Assembly: GCA_013812065.1 (NCBI GenBank)
Contig: JACCUC010000095.1
Coordinates: forward strand, 1-5,759
DNA from: Thermoleophilaceae bacterium
GTDB taxonomy: Bacteria; Actinomycetota; Thermoleophilia; Solirubrobacterales; Thermoleophilaceae
Reading direction: 5' to 3'
Length of the DNA: 5,759 bases
Below are positions 1 through 5,759 of this stretch, piece after piece. The notes beneath the pieces were generated by a model, which was not told the DNA's origin, searched no databases, and was given only the letters and a program-made list of their open reading frames with translations. Numbering within the stretch: position 1 is the stretch's first letter; the number at the start of each line of letters is the position of its first letter. A program made the position numbers and the translations under genes.

Positions 1-59
1 CCCCCCGGGAACCCCCCGGTGGTGGGCTCGGGCGATCGGAGCAGGGACGAGCGGCGCAT
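1..59 (-). CDS. Possible start of the gene after ribD (partial, off left edge)
   Basis: On the minus strand the ribD stop TGA (61 to 59) shares its final A with an ATG (59 to 57), giving TGATG, a classic translational-coupling overlap. The frame stays open to the window edge for 19 codons, beginning MRRSSLLRSPEPTTGG. The visible residues do not resemble the usual start of riboflavin synthase (MFTG...), the commonest ribD partner, so I assign no product. Two points weigh against it: a short open frame is expected by chance in DNA this GC-rich, and the peptide is low in complexity (Ser, Pro, Gly). The overlap with the ribD stop is the only positive evidence. The alternative is that this is simply the 3' flank of ribD. 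Confidence 0.3.
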   Translation of the reverse strand, partial: MRRSSLLRSPEPTTGGFPG

Positions 60-1204
60 CACCACTCCCGGACGCGCGCGTCGATCAGCGTGTCGTCACC
101 GATGCGCTCGACCTCGACGGCGAGCGCGCGATCGGCGTCGGCGATCGACGCGACCCCTCGGCCCTCGAGCACTCCGCGAGCGTCTCGCCCTCCGGCGAGG
201 ATCGGCGCCACGAAGACGCGGAGCGCGTCGATCTCACCGGCGTCGAGGAAAGCGCCGCCCAGGCGCGGCCCGCCCTCGAGCAGAAGCGACTGGACTCCGC
301 GGTCGCCGAGCGCATCGAGGCCGGCCCCGACTCGAGCGGCCTCGTCCTCACCCTCGCTGACGATCACCTCGACGCCCGCGGCCGCGAGGATCTCGCGGGC
401 CGCCCGAGGTGCGGCCGGAGAGCAGATCAGGATCACCGGCGCGTCCGCCGCGCTCTGCACGAGCCGGCTCCGCGCGGGCAGCCGCGCCCTCGAGTCGAAG
501 ACGACGCGTCGCGGCGCCCGGGTGGCCTCCACCGCTCCCTCGACGCGCACGGTGAGGAGCGGGTCGTCGGCGATCGCAGTGCCGATGCCGACGGCCACCG
601 CGTCGGCCTCCGCCCGCCAGCGGTGCACCCGCGCGCGACTCTCCTCGCTCGATATCCACCTCGAGTCGCCGGTGCGGGTCGCGACCCTTCCGTCGAGGGT
701 CAGCGCCGACTTGAAAACCACGAGCGGGCGGCCGGTGAGCGCGTGCTTGCGGAACGGCTGGTTGAGCAGCCGCGCCGACCGGGCAACTTCCTCACCGGCC
801 CATCCGACCTCGACGCCGCCGCCTCGCAGGAGCTCGGGGCCACGACCGCTCGCCATGGCGCTCGGGTCGTCGGAGGCGATGACGACCCGCTCGACGCCCG
901 CGGCGAGGATCGCCTCGACGCAGGGCGGCGTGCGCCCGTGGTGGGCGCAGGGCTCGAGCGAGACGTACAGGGTGGCGCCCGCCGGATCCTCGCCGCAGGC
1001 CCCGAGCGCGGCGGCCTCGGCGTGCGCCTCCCCCGGCCCGGAGTGAAAGCCCTCGCCGATCGGGCGCCCGTCCTTGACGACCACCGCGCCGACGAGCGGG
1101 TTGGGGCTCGTGCGTCCGCTCCCCCGCTGCGCCAGCTCAAGCGTCCGCCCGAGGTGGACGGCGTCGCGCTCCGGGGCGAGCGTTTGGATCGTCAAGGCGG
1201 TCAC
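59..1204 (-). CDS. ribD: RibD: bifunctional diaminohydroxyphosphoribosylaminopyrimidine deaminase / 5-amino-6-(5-phosphoribosylamino)uracil reductase
   Basis: This cytoplasmic enzyme catalyses two successive riboflavin-pathway steps: zinc-dependent deamination of the pyrimidine made from GTP, then NADPH-dependent reduction of the ribose side chain. With the GTG at 1204 as start it has 381 residues, close to the roughly 370 usual for the family. The N-terminal deaminase domain (about 15-140) carries SPNPLVGAVVV and the zinc site HAE (His61, Glu63) with EPCAHHGRTPPC (Cys86, Cys95). The reductase domain (about 155-381) shows FKSALTLDGRVA (164-175), SRWIS (181-185), GIGT (206-209) and LLEGGPRLGGAF (308-319). 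Both catalytic halves look intact. The start is uncertain. The frame extends to a TTG at 1231, but a TAGATT hexamer (1235 to 1230) overlaps that codon, which favours GTG 1204 or TTG 1195; the latter begins MTIQTLAPERDAV, nearest to typical RibD N-termini. No Shine-Dalgarno sequence decides. The gene follows the lipoprotein gene by about 80 bases on the same strand. Confidence 0.95.
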   Translation of the reverse strand: MTALTIQTLAPERDAVHLGRTLELAQRGSGRTSPNPLVGAVVVKDGRPIGEGFHSGPGEAHAEAAALGACGEDPAGATLYVSLEPCAHHGRTPPCVEAILAAGVERVVIASDDPSAMASGRGPELLRGGGVEVGWAGEEVARSARLLNQPFRKHALTGRPLVVFKSALTLDGRVATRTGDSRWISSEESRARVHRWRAEADAVAVGIGTAIADDPLLTVRVEGAVEATRAPRRVVFDSRARLPARSRLVQSAADAPVILICSPAAPRAAREILAAAGVEVIVSEGEDEAARVGAGLDALGDRGVQSLLLEGGPRLGGAFLDAGEIDALRVFVAPILAGGRDARGVLEGRGVASIADADRALAVEVERIGDDTLIDARVREW

Positions 1205-1229
1205 GAACGGCGGGGTTGACTCGCCAGTC

Positions 1230-1235
1230 AATCTA
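1230..1235 (-). promoter_or_regulatory. Candidate -10 element of ribD (TAGATT)
   Basis: Reading the minus strand, TAGATT fits the TAnnnT pattern of housekeeping -10 elements. A transcript would begin near 1223, giving about 19 untranslated bases before GTG 1204. I see no convincing -35 hexamer about 17 bases upstream (that position reads near GATCGA). If real, ribD can be transcribed independently of the upstream lipoprotein gene, and the TTG at 1231 cannot be its start on this transcript. Confidence 0.35.
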
Positions 1236-1252
1236 CCAGGGGTTCGCAGGGC

Positions 1253-1278
1253 TCGATCGCGTTCGCGATCGCGATCGA
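1253..1278. repeat. Inverted repeat between the lipoprotein gene and ribD
   Basis: TCGATCGCG (1253-1261) is perfectly complementary to CGCGATCGA (1270-1278) across an 8-base spacer. A nested alternative hairpin is GATCGC-GTTC-GCGATC. The element lies wholly within the 1232-1283 gap, just after the lipoprotein stop codon on the minus strand. No T-run follows it on the minus strand, so it is not a canonical intrinsic terminator. It could be a weak or U-less terminator, a transcript-stabilising hairpin, a protein site or a DNA methyltransferase target cluster (repeated CGATCG). GC-rich sequence produces such palindromes readily, so function is unproven. Confidence 0.5.
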
Positions 1279-1283
1279 CCCTC

Positions 1284-1706
1284 TCAGTCGGGCCGGACCT
1301 CGCCGATGCGCCAGCGAGCCTCCCGGCAGGGGAACGGGCAGCCCGGCGGGGCGACCAGACGGGCGATCACCGTGTAGCGATCCTCGGCCCCGAGCGAGCG
1401 TGCCTCGGCCGTCGCGAGCGTGCCACGCTCGCTGATGGTGACGCTCTCGACCTTGACCGCCCCCCCGGTGAAGTCCTCGGAGCGCTCGACACAACCCTCG
1501 AGCCCGTCGTAGATGCGTTCGAGCGCGGCCTCGGTGAGAAGCTCGCAGGCCTCGTCGCCATCGGCGGTGGCGAAGTCCTGGATCGTTCGCACGACCTCTC
1601 CCGCACGCGGGTCGGGCGGGGGCTCGCTCGCACACGCGCCCGCGATCGCGGGGACGGCCAGCACCGCGGCGACGAGCGCGCGGTCGAGGGTCGTCTGCCT
1701 GCGCAC
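1284..1706 (-). CDS. Small predicted lipoprotein of unknown function
   Basis: The product has 140 residues from a GTG start. The N-terminus is basic (MRRQTTLDR), followed by a hydrophobic stretch (about 10-24, ALVAAVLAVPAIAGA) and a lipobox-like AGA-Cys25. This predicts export and lipid anchoring on the outer face of the membrane, although Ala at -3 is weaker than the consensus Leu. A Pro-rich linker (EPPPDP) follows, then a small alpha+beta domain: helical segments around 36-70 (VVRTIQDFATADGDEACELL), and beta-like stretches at 83-101 and 110-120. The layout recalls small NTF2-like/DUF4878-type secreted lipoproteins of actinobacteria, but I cannot confirm this by eye. Mature cysteines at 54, 72, 123 and 127 could form two disulfides, suiting an exported protein. 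The open frame extends far upstream of 1706, but that part lies antisense to the GT39 gene and is an artefact. It precedes ribD on the same strand, with no obvious functional link. Confidence 0.75.
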   Translation of the reverse strand: MRRQTTLDRALVAAVLAVPAIAGACASEPPPDPRAGEVVRTIQDFATADGDEACELLTEAALERIYDGLEGCVERSEDFTGGAVKVESVTISERGTLATAEARSLGAEDRYTVIARLVAPPGCPFPCREARWRIGEVRPD

Positions 1707-1760
1707 CGGAGGAAGTGTGACGGCTCGCGGAGGCCCCGAGCGCCCGGCTACCCTCCTCGC
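1707..1760. promoter_or_regulatory. Divergent promoter region, 54 bases
   Basis: This gap separates the starts of two divergent genes. On the plus strand TACCCT (1749-1754) is followed by six bases and then the GTG at 1761, the spacing expected if transcription starts on the start codon. On the minus strand CACACT (1719 to 1714), one mismatch from TAnnnT, is followed by seven bases and the GTG at 1706. Neither start has a good Shine-Dalgarno sequence. Both promoters would therefore yield leaderless messages, and their upstream elements would overlap within the gap. I see no clear -35 hexamers or operator palindrome. Leaderless messages are common in actinobacteria; the assignment here is inference from motif and spacing. 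Confidence 0.45.
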
Positions 1761-3734
1761 GTGCCTCGGCCCCCTCGAGGCCGAGCCGGCGCGCGCGGCT
1801 CGGCTTCCTCCCCGGTCCTCCTGATGCTCGCCGCGATCGTCGCCGGCGGCTTCCTGCTGCGCGTGTGGAACAACGACTACGGGCTCCCTTACGTCTACAA
1901 CTACGACGAGGAGACCCATTTCACCTCGAACGCGGTCGAGATGTTCGGCGGGGGCTTCGATCCCAACTACTACCAGAACCCCTCCGCGTTCACCTACATC
2001 ATCCACGCCGTGCTCCGGCTGCTCTACGGCGACTGGCCGGTGATCGGCTCCATCCTCGAGCTGCCGCTCGACACCGTCGGCACGCAGTTCGAGCTCGATC
2101 CGACCCCGATCTGGCTCATCTCGCGCTCGCTGGCCGCGCTGCTGGCGGTCGCCGGAGTGGTAGCGGTCTTCCACGTGGGCCGGCGGCTATGGGATACGCG
2201 AGTGGGTCTAGTCGCCGCCGCCGTGGTGTCTTTCGCCTTCCTGCCGGTGGCCTACGGACGGATCGCGGTAACCGACGGCGGCACGCTCGTGCCGGTGGCG
2301 CTCGCGGTCTACGGCGCCGTCCGGGTGCGCGAGACGGGAGCCCGGCGACACTACCTGTTGGCCGGGGCGATGACCGGTCTCGCCATCGGCTTCAAGTACA
2401 CGGCAGGGCTCGTGTTGCTGCCCCTGCTCGGAGCGGTCGCGCTGCGGGCGCTCGCGGCGGCCCCTGAGCCGCGCACCGCGGGGGCGCTCGGCGGCCGTGC
2501 GCGGGCCGCCGGCGCACGCGGGCTCGCTCGGTTCGCCTTGGGTCTGCGCCACCACGTCGAGGTGCGCTCGCTGGCGCTCGCGCTTGCCGCCGTCGTGGCG
2601 GTGTTCTTCTTGACCACGCCCTTCTTCTTCCTCGATCCGATCAGCGCTCTCTACCAACTGAAGACGCAGGCGGAGGCGGCCGGCGGCGCGGAGAAGCTCG
2701 GCCAGACGAGCAGCTCGGGCACGCTCTTCTACCTCAACAGCCTGACCTGGGGACTCGGCTTCGCGGGACTCGTGGCGGCACTCGCAGGCGCGGCGATCGT
2801 CTGGCGGCGCGAGTGCGGGCGAGCGGTGCTGCTCCTCCTCTTCCCGCTCGCGCTCTTCCTCTACATGAGCCTTCAGTCGCGCTACTTCGCGCGCTGGATC
2901 CTTCCGGCCTACCCCGTGCTGGCCCTGCTCTGCGGAGTTGCGCTCGCGCACGCAGCCGCCCTCCTGCGGGCCCGCCCGCGGCTGCAACCCGCGGCGCTCG
3001 CCGTTCTCACCCTGCTCGTCCTCGCTCAGCCACTCGCCGCCGATGTGCGCACCGCGGAGGTGCTAGGTCACACCGACACCCGCAACCTCGCGCGGGACTT
3101 TCTGGTCGACCGTTACCCACCCGAGCTGCGCGTGGCGATCGAGCCGGCGTTGCCGGTGGTCCCCGAGGTCTACTACCGCCGGCGGCCCGGCGACGACGCT
3201 GCGGTCGCCGGCGTCTGCACAGGGCTCGCCAAGGGCACCGACCAGGGGGAGGCCGCCCGGGGGAACTGCCTGCCCTTCGACGAGCAGCGCTTTGTCCGTG
3301 AGTTCCTGCGCGACGTCCGCCGCGTGGTGACCGAGCCCGAGGGCGGCCCGAACGCGAACCTCACCATCCTGCGGCCCGAGCTCATCGATCTCTACCGCCG
3401 GCGGGGCTACTGCACGGTGATGACCATGAGCATCGTCCGCCAGCGGGCCGAGAACGCGGGCGACGACCGCGTGCTCGCCTACTACCGCCGACTCGGGCGC
3501 GAGTCGGATGTGGTCTTCGAGGCGAGCCCCTACCGTCCAGGCGCCGACCCGCCTCCCTTCGACTTCGACCTGTCCTTCAACTACTACCCCGCCGTCTTCG
3601 AGCGCCCGGGGCCGCTCGTACGGGTCCACCGCCTGCGCAACTGCGAGCAAAGCTACGGCGAGGTGCCCGAGCAGCCGGCGGGCACGCGCGGTCTCGACAA
3701 GGGCGTCGGGACCACCTTCGTCGGACGCTACTGA
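1761..3734 (+). CDS. GT-C membrane glycosyltransferase, GT39/PMT-like
   Basis: The 657-residue product is a polytopic membrane protein that probably moves a sugar from a polyprenyl-phosphate donor to an acceptor outside the membrane. The basic cytoplasmic N-terminus (MPRPPRGRAGARG) leads into a first membrane helix (about 17-35). The first external loop carries NYDEETHF (47-54); Asp49-Glu50 matches the acidic pair essential in GT-C enzymes, and YYQNPSAF (70-77) sits where relatives have an HPP-like motif. About ten further hydrophobic segments follow to residue 429, including conserved-looking GFKYTAG (210-216) and SRYFARWILPAYP (373-385). An Ala/Gly/Arg-rich loop (231-268) is probably cytoplasmic. 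The C-terminal part (about 430-657) is soluble, presumably external, has Cys486, 503, 551 and 628, and matches no domain I recognise. GTG 1761 is chosen because it keeps helix 1 whole and sits just after a -10 motif; ATG 1824 would truncate that helix. Donor sugar and acceptor are unknown. Confidence 0.85.
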   Translation: MPRPPRGRAGARGSASSPVLLMLAAIVAGGFLLRVWNNDYGLPYVYNYDEETHFTSNAVEMFGGGFDPNYYQNPSAFTYIIHAVLRLLYGDWPVIGSILELPLDTVGTQFELDPTPIWLISRSLAALLAVAGVVAVFHVGRRLWDTRVGLVAAAVVSFAFLPVAYGRIAVTDGGTLVPVALAVYGAVRVRETGARRHYLLAGAMTGLAIGFKYTAGLVLLPLLGAVALRALAAAPEPRTAGALGGRARAAGARGLARFALGLRHHVEVRSLALALAAVVAVFFLTTPFFFLDPISALYQLKTQAEAAGGAEKLGQTSSSGTLFYLNSLTWGLGFAGLVAALAGAAIVWRRECGRAVLLLLFPLALFLYMSLQSRYFARWILPAYPVLALLCGVALAHAAALLRARPRLQPAALAVLTLLVLAQPLAADVRTAEVLGHTDTRNLARDFLVDRYPPELRVAIEPALPVVPEVYYRRRPGDDAAVAGVCTGLAKGTDQGEAARGNCLPFDEQRFVREFLRDVRRVVTEPEGGPNANLTILRPELIDLYRRRGYCTVMTMSIVRQRAENAGDDRVLAYYRRLGRESDVVFEASPYRPGADPPPFDFDLSFNYYPAVFERPGPLVRVHRLRNCEQSYGEVPEQPAGTRGLDKGVGTTFVGRY

Positions 3735-3746
3735 CGCGAGGGCCTC

Positions 3747-5321
3747 GTGTCCATGGCCGCGTCTCCCGCCCACCGCGCTCGCCACCGACCGGTCGCCGCG
3801 GCGCTGCGCGCACATCCGTACCTCGCGCTCGGGGCCGCCTCGCTCGCCGGCGGGGTGCTCTCGGTCGCCGTGCTGCCGCTCGGCATCGGCTCGGACGCGT
3901 GGGCGTGGCTCGTCTGGGGGCGAGAGCTGCTCGGAGGCGGACTCGACCCCACGAACGGGCCCTCGTGGAAGCCGCTGCCGGTCGTGTTCACGACCCCCCT
4001 CGCCCTGCTCGGAGAGGCGGCGCCGATCCTCTGGACGGTCGTGGCGCGCGGCGGCGCGCTGCTCGCTCTGATCTTCGCCTACCGGATCGGAGTGCGGCTC
4101 TCGGGCCGGCTCGCCGGTGCCTTCGCGGTGCTGGCTCTCGTTCTCACCGACCTCGTCGACTACGCCGCGAGCGCAGACTCCGAGCCACTCGTCACGGCGC
4201 TCTGCCTGTGGGCGCTCGAGCGTCATCTCGACGGTCGCCGCGGCCATGCGCTGGCGCTGCTCGCCCTGGCCGCGCTCGGACGGCCCGAGACGTGGCTCCT
4301 GCTCATCCCCTACGCCGGCTTCGTCTGGGTGCGGGAGCCGAGACTGCGGTACGCGGCGGGCGCGGTGCTCGTCGTGCCGCCGGCGCTCTGGCTCGGGCCC
4401 ACGTGGCTTGCGACCGGTGATCCGTTCTCGGCCGGGGAGCGCGCGAACCGCCTGACCGCGGCGAGCCTCGCCACCGCGGATGTGCCGGCGCTCGCGGTCG
4501 TGGCCGAGACCGTGCGCCTCGTGGCGCTCCCCGTACTGGGGGCCGCGCTCGTGGCGGCGGGAGCCGCGGTCGCGGTGGCGCTCGGCGGGCGCGGCAGCAG
4601 GGGCGCGGCACTGACCACGGCGGTGGGCAGGCGGGCACGCACCGGCTTCCGTAGCCCCGTTGCGCACGTGGGTGCGCTCATCCTTGCGGTCACCGCGACC
4701 CTGTGGGTGGCCGTGGTCGCGGGACTGACCGAGGTCAGCTTCACCGGCAACGAGCGTTACCTGTTTCCCGCGGTGGCGGCGATCTGCGTGCTCGGAGGGG
4801 TCGGCGCCGGAGTCATCGTGCGCGCGGTCGCGGGCGGCCGGGGTGGGGCGCGAGCCGTCGCCGCCACGCTCGTCCTACTCGCGATCGCCGCGCCGTTCGG
4901 CGTCGAGCGTGCCCGGGACGTCGTCGGCGTTCGCGGCGAGGCTCGCGATCGCGCGCGGATCATCGCGGGCGTCGAGCCGGCGGTCGCGCGGGTGGGAGGC
5001 CGCGTGGGGATCCTCGCCTGCGGCGGCCCCGCGGTCACCCGGCCCGGAACCCAGGGAACACTCGCCTGGGAGCTCGGCCTGCCGCTGTCGGCGGTCGAGC
5101 GATCATGGCCGCCGGATCCGCGGCTCGACCTGCGGCCGCCGACCGTCGTCTTCAGCCGGGCGGAGCGGCGCTTCAACCTGGTCGCTCGCCGAGAGATTCT
5201 CGCGCCGAGGCTCGTGCCGGTGCCGCTCGGCCCGCGGCTCGAGGGATGGCAGGTCTTCGTGGTGGGCGCCGGTGGGGAGGCCGCACGCGCGGCGGTGGCG
5301 CGCTGCCGGCCGCCCGCCTGA
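3747..5321 (+). CDS. Polytopic membrane protein, probable GT-C-type glycosyltransferase
   Basis: The 524-residue product (GTG start) has a basic N-terminus and about ten hydrophobic segments, roughly at 25-46, 75-90, 93-113, 121-138, 147-157, 167-190, 202-219, 247-279, 307-326 and 338-361, with another at 370-384. The first loop after helix 1 contains GIGSDAWAWLVWGREL (47-62), whose Asp50 lies where GT-C enzymes keep a catalytic acid. Other conserved-looking motifs are ADSEPLVTALCLWALERH (143-160), GRPETW (178-183) and TGNERYLFPAV (333-343). A soluble tail (about 385-524) follows. The overall plan matches actinobacterial GT-C-like proteins usually left as hypothetical. Enzymatic function is inference. 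It starts 12 bases after the GT39 stop and is almost certainly co-transcribed with it. GTG 3747 and ATG 3753 are in frame two codons apart; GAGGG at 3738-3742 lies 4 bases from the former and 10 from the latter, so either may be used. Confidence 0.8.
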   Translation: MSMAASPAHRARHRPVAAALRAHPYLALGAASLAGGVLSVAVLPLGIGSDAWAWLVWGRELLGGGLDPTNGPSWKPLPVVFTTPLALLGEAAPILWTVVARGGALLALIFAYRIGVRLSGRLAGAFAVLALVLTDLVDYAASADSEPLVTALCLWALERHLDGRRGHALALLALAALGRPETWLLLIPYAGFVWVREPRLRYAAGAVLVVPPALWLGPTWLATGDPFSAGERANRLTAASLATADVPALAVVAETVRLVALPVLGAALVAAGAAVAVALGGRGSRGAALTTAVGRRARTGFRSPVAHVGALILAVTATLWVAVVAGLTEVSFTGNERYLFPAVAAICVLGGVGAGVIVRAVAGGRGGARAVAATLVLLAIAAPFGVERARDVVGVRGEARDRARIIAGVEPAVARVGGRVGILACGGPAVTRPGTQGTLAWELGLPLSAVERSWPPDPRLDLRPPTVVFSRAERRFNLVARREILAPRLVPVPLGPRLEGWQVFVVGAGGEAARAAVARCRPPA

Positions 5322-5330
5322 AAGGCGTTT
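5315..5330 (+). terminator. Weak hairpin plus T-run at end of second membrane-protein gene
   Basis: CGCCT (5315-5319) pairs with AGGCG (5323-5327) around a GAA loop, followed directly by TTT (5328-5330). The hairpin overlaps the TGA stop codon. Five base pairs and three T residues are short for an intrinsic terminator, so at most it would be partial, lowering read-through into the GT2 gene. It may be chance. Confidence 0.25.
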
Positions 5331-5347
5331 CCGGCGTCCCGGCGCGC

Positions 5348-5353
5348 TAGCCT
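5348..5353 (+). promoter_or_regulatory. Candidate -10 element of the GT2 gene (TAGCCT)
   Basis: TAGCCT fits TAnnnT and resembles the TACCCT before the GT39 gene. A start site six or seven bases downstream (about 5360) would leave an untranslated leader of about seven bases before ATG 5367. The bases before this ATG are C-rich with no Shine-Dalgarno sequence, which fits a leaderless-like message. No -35 is evident. This suggests the GT2 gene may have its own promoter in the 45-base gap as well as read-through from upstream. Confidence 0.4.
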
Positions 5354-5366
5354 CCGCCCCGCGCCC

Positions 5367-5759
5367 ATGAAGCTGATCGTTCAGATCCCGTGCTTCGACG
5401 AGGAGGAGCAGCTCCCCCACACCCTCGCCTCCCTGCCGCGCGATCTCGATGGCTTCGACGAGGTCGAATGGCTCGTCGTCGACGACGGCTCGAGCGACCG
5501 CACGATCGAGGTCGCGCGCGAGGGCGGCGTCAACCACATCATCCGGCTGACGAACAACAAGGGCCTCGCCGCCGGCTTCCAGGCGGGCCTCGACGCTTGC
5601 CTGAAGCTCGGAGCCGACGTCATCGTCAACACCGACGGCGACAACCAGTACGACGGCAACGACATCCCGAAGCTCATCGCCCCGATCATGGCCGGGCGCG
5701 CGGACATGGTCGTCGGCGACCGTCAGGTCGACACGATCGAGCACTTCTCGCCGCTGAAG
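5367..5759 (+). CDS. Family 2 glycosyltransferase, polyprenyl-phosphate sugar synthase-like (partial, off right edge)
   Basis: The first 131 codons are present and open to the window end with no stop. The sequence is a canonical GT-A, family 2 start: IPCFDEEEQL (7-16), VVDDGSSD (37-44), NNKGLAAGFQAG (63-74) and the metal-binding DxD as NTDGDNQYD (88-96; Asp90, Asp92), then VGDRQVDTIEHFSPLK (116-131). The last motif belongs to the subgroup resembling dolichol/undecaprenyl-phosphate mannose or glucose synthases, which transfer a sugar from a nucleotide donor to a lipid phosphate at the inner membrane face. The visible part has no membrane helix; whether C-terminal helices exist lies outside the window. 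The start is firm because the family motif begins at residue 4. Coming 45 bases after two GT-C-like genes, it plausibly makes their lipid-linked sugar donor, though the actual sugar is unknown. Confidence 0.93.
   Translation, partial: MKLIVQIPCFDEEEQLPHTLASLPRDLDGFDEVEWLVVDDGSSDRTIEVAREGGVNHIIRLTNNKGLAAGFQAGLDACLKLGADVIVNTDGDNQYDGNDIPKLIAPIMAGRADMVVGDRQVDTIEHFSPLK

Noticed and set aside
90..1046. 318-codon plus-strand open frame opposite ribD
   Set aside because: It is Ser/Arg/Ala-rich with no motifs and lies fully antisense to intact ribD, whose catalytic motifs are clear.
1205..1283. Possible FMN riboswitch upstream of ribD
   Set aside because: The gap is too short for the roughly 140-base aptamer, and none of its conserved sequence blocks is visible.
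1074..1760. In-frame upstream extension of the GT39 gene, about 229 extra residues
   Set aside because: It lies antisense to ribD and the lipoprotein gene, both of which have recognisable protein features. The extension itself has no domain, and the GTG at 1761 gives a normal basic N-terminus and first membrane helix.
1707..2174. Upstream extension of the lipoprotein frame on the minus strand
   Set aside because: It is antisense to the conserved first loop of the GT39 gene and would bury the signal peptide inside the protein. The GTG at 1706 gives a proper signal sequence.
3063..4667. 534-codon open frame on the minus strand across both membrane-protein genes
   Set aside because: The translation is a low-complexity Arg/Glu/Gly/His mix with no motif or hydrophobic pattern, and it crosses the end of one real gene and the start of the next. 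It is the usual antisense artefact of very high GC coding DNA.
1..5759. CRISPR array, transposon, tRNA/rRNA, toxin-antitoxin or phage-defence system
   Set aside because: No spaced direct repeats, terminal inverted repeats, transposase or nuclease motifs, or cloverleaf-like sequence were seen. The intergenic gaps are all under 60 bases, and the genes are ordinary metabolic and envelope functions.

Overview
The window is very GC-rich (by eye about 70% or more, with G/C at almost every third codon position). It starts genes with GTG or TTG as readily as ATG and shows few Shine-Dalgarno sequences. Its proteins look actinobacterial. Together these suggest a high-GC Actinomycetota chromosome, possibly of the Thermoleophilia/Solirubrobacterales kind. 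That assignment is inference from composition and protein style; there is no rRNA or other marker in the window to settle it.

Layout. The left third is transcribed leftward. It holds a small predicted lipoprotein gene (1706 to 1284), then ribD, the bifunctional riboflavin deaminase/reductase (about 1204 to 59). After ribD a possible next reading frame begins at its stop codon and runs off the left edge. The right two thirds is transcribed rightward. It holds a large GT39/PMT-like GT-C glycosyltransferase (1761 to 3734), a second polytopic membrane protein of GT-C appearance (3747 to 5321), and the first 131 codons of a family 2 glycosyltransferase (from 5367, running off the right edge). The two arms diverge from a gap of only 54 bases (1707 to 1760).

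How the genes may work together. The rightward arm reads as an envelope-glycosylation module. The GT2 protein resembles enzymes that make polyprenyl-phosphate-linked sugars on the cytoplasmic side. GT-C membrane proteins use such lipid-linked sugars on the outer face, placing their catalytic acidic residues in the first external loop, as the first membrane protein here does (Asp49-Glu50). Neither acceptor nor sugar can be told from sequence. The leftward arm is riboflavin synthesis plus an exported protein of unknown role, with no evident functional link to the glycosylation arm.

Regulation. Several starts are closely preceded by a TAnnnT-like -10 hexamer. Two of them fit leaderless transcription (1761 forward, 1706 reverse) and one a very short leader (5367). 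No FMN riboswitch, tRNA, rRNA, CRISPR array, insertion sequence or integrase is visible. All gaps between genes are under 60 bases. The many long overlapping reading frames in other frames are high-GC artefacts. I see no convincing new biological system; the most interesting points are the compact divergent promoter and the paired GT-C/GT2 genes.
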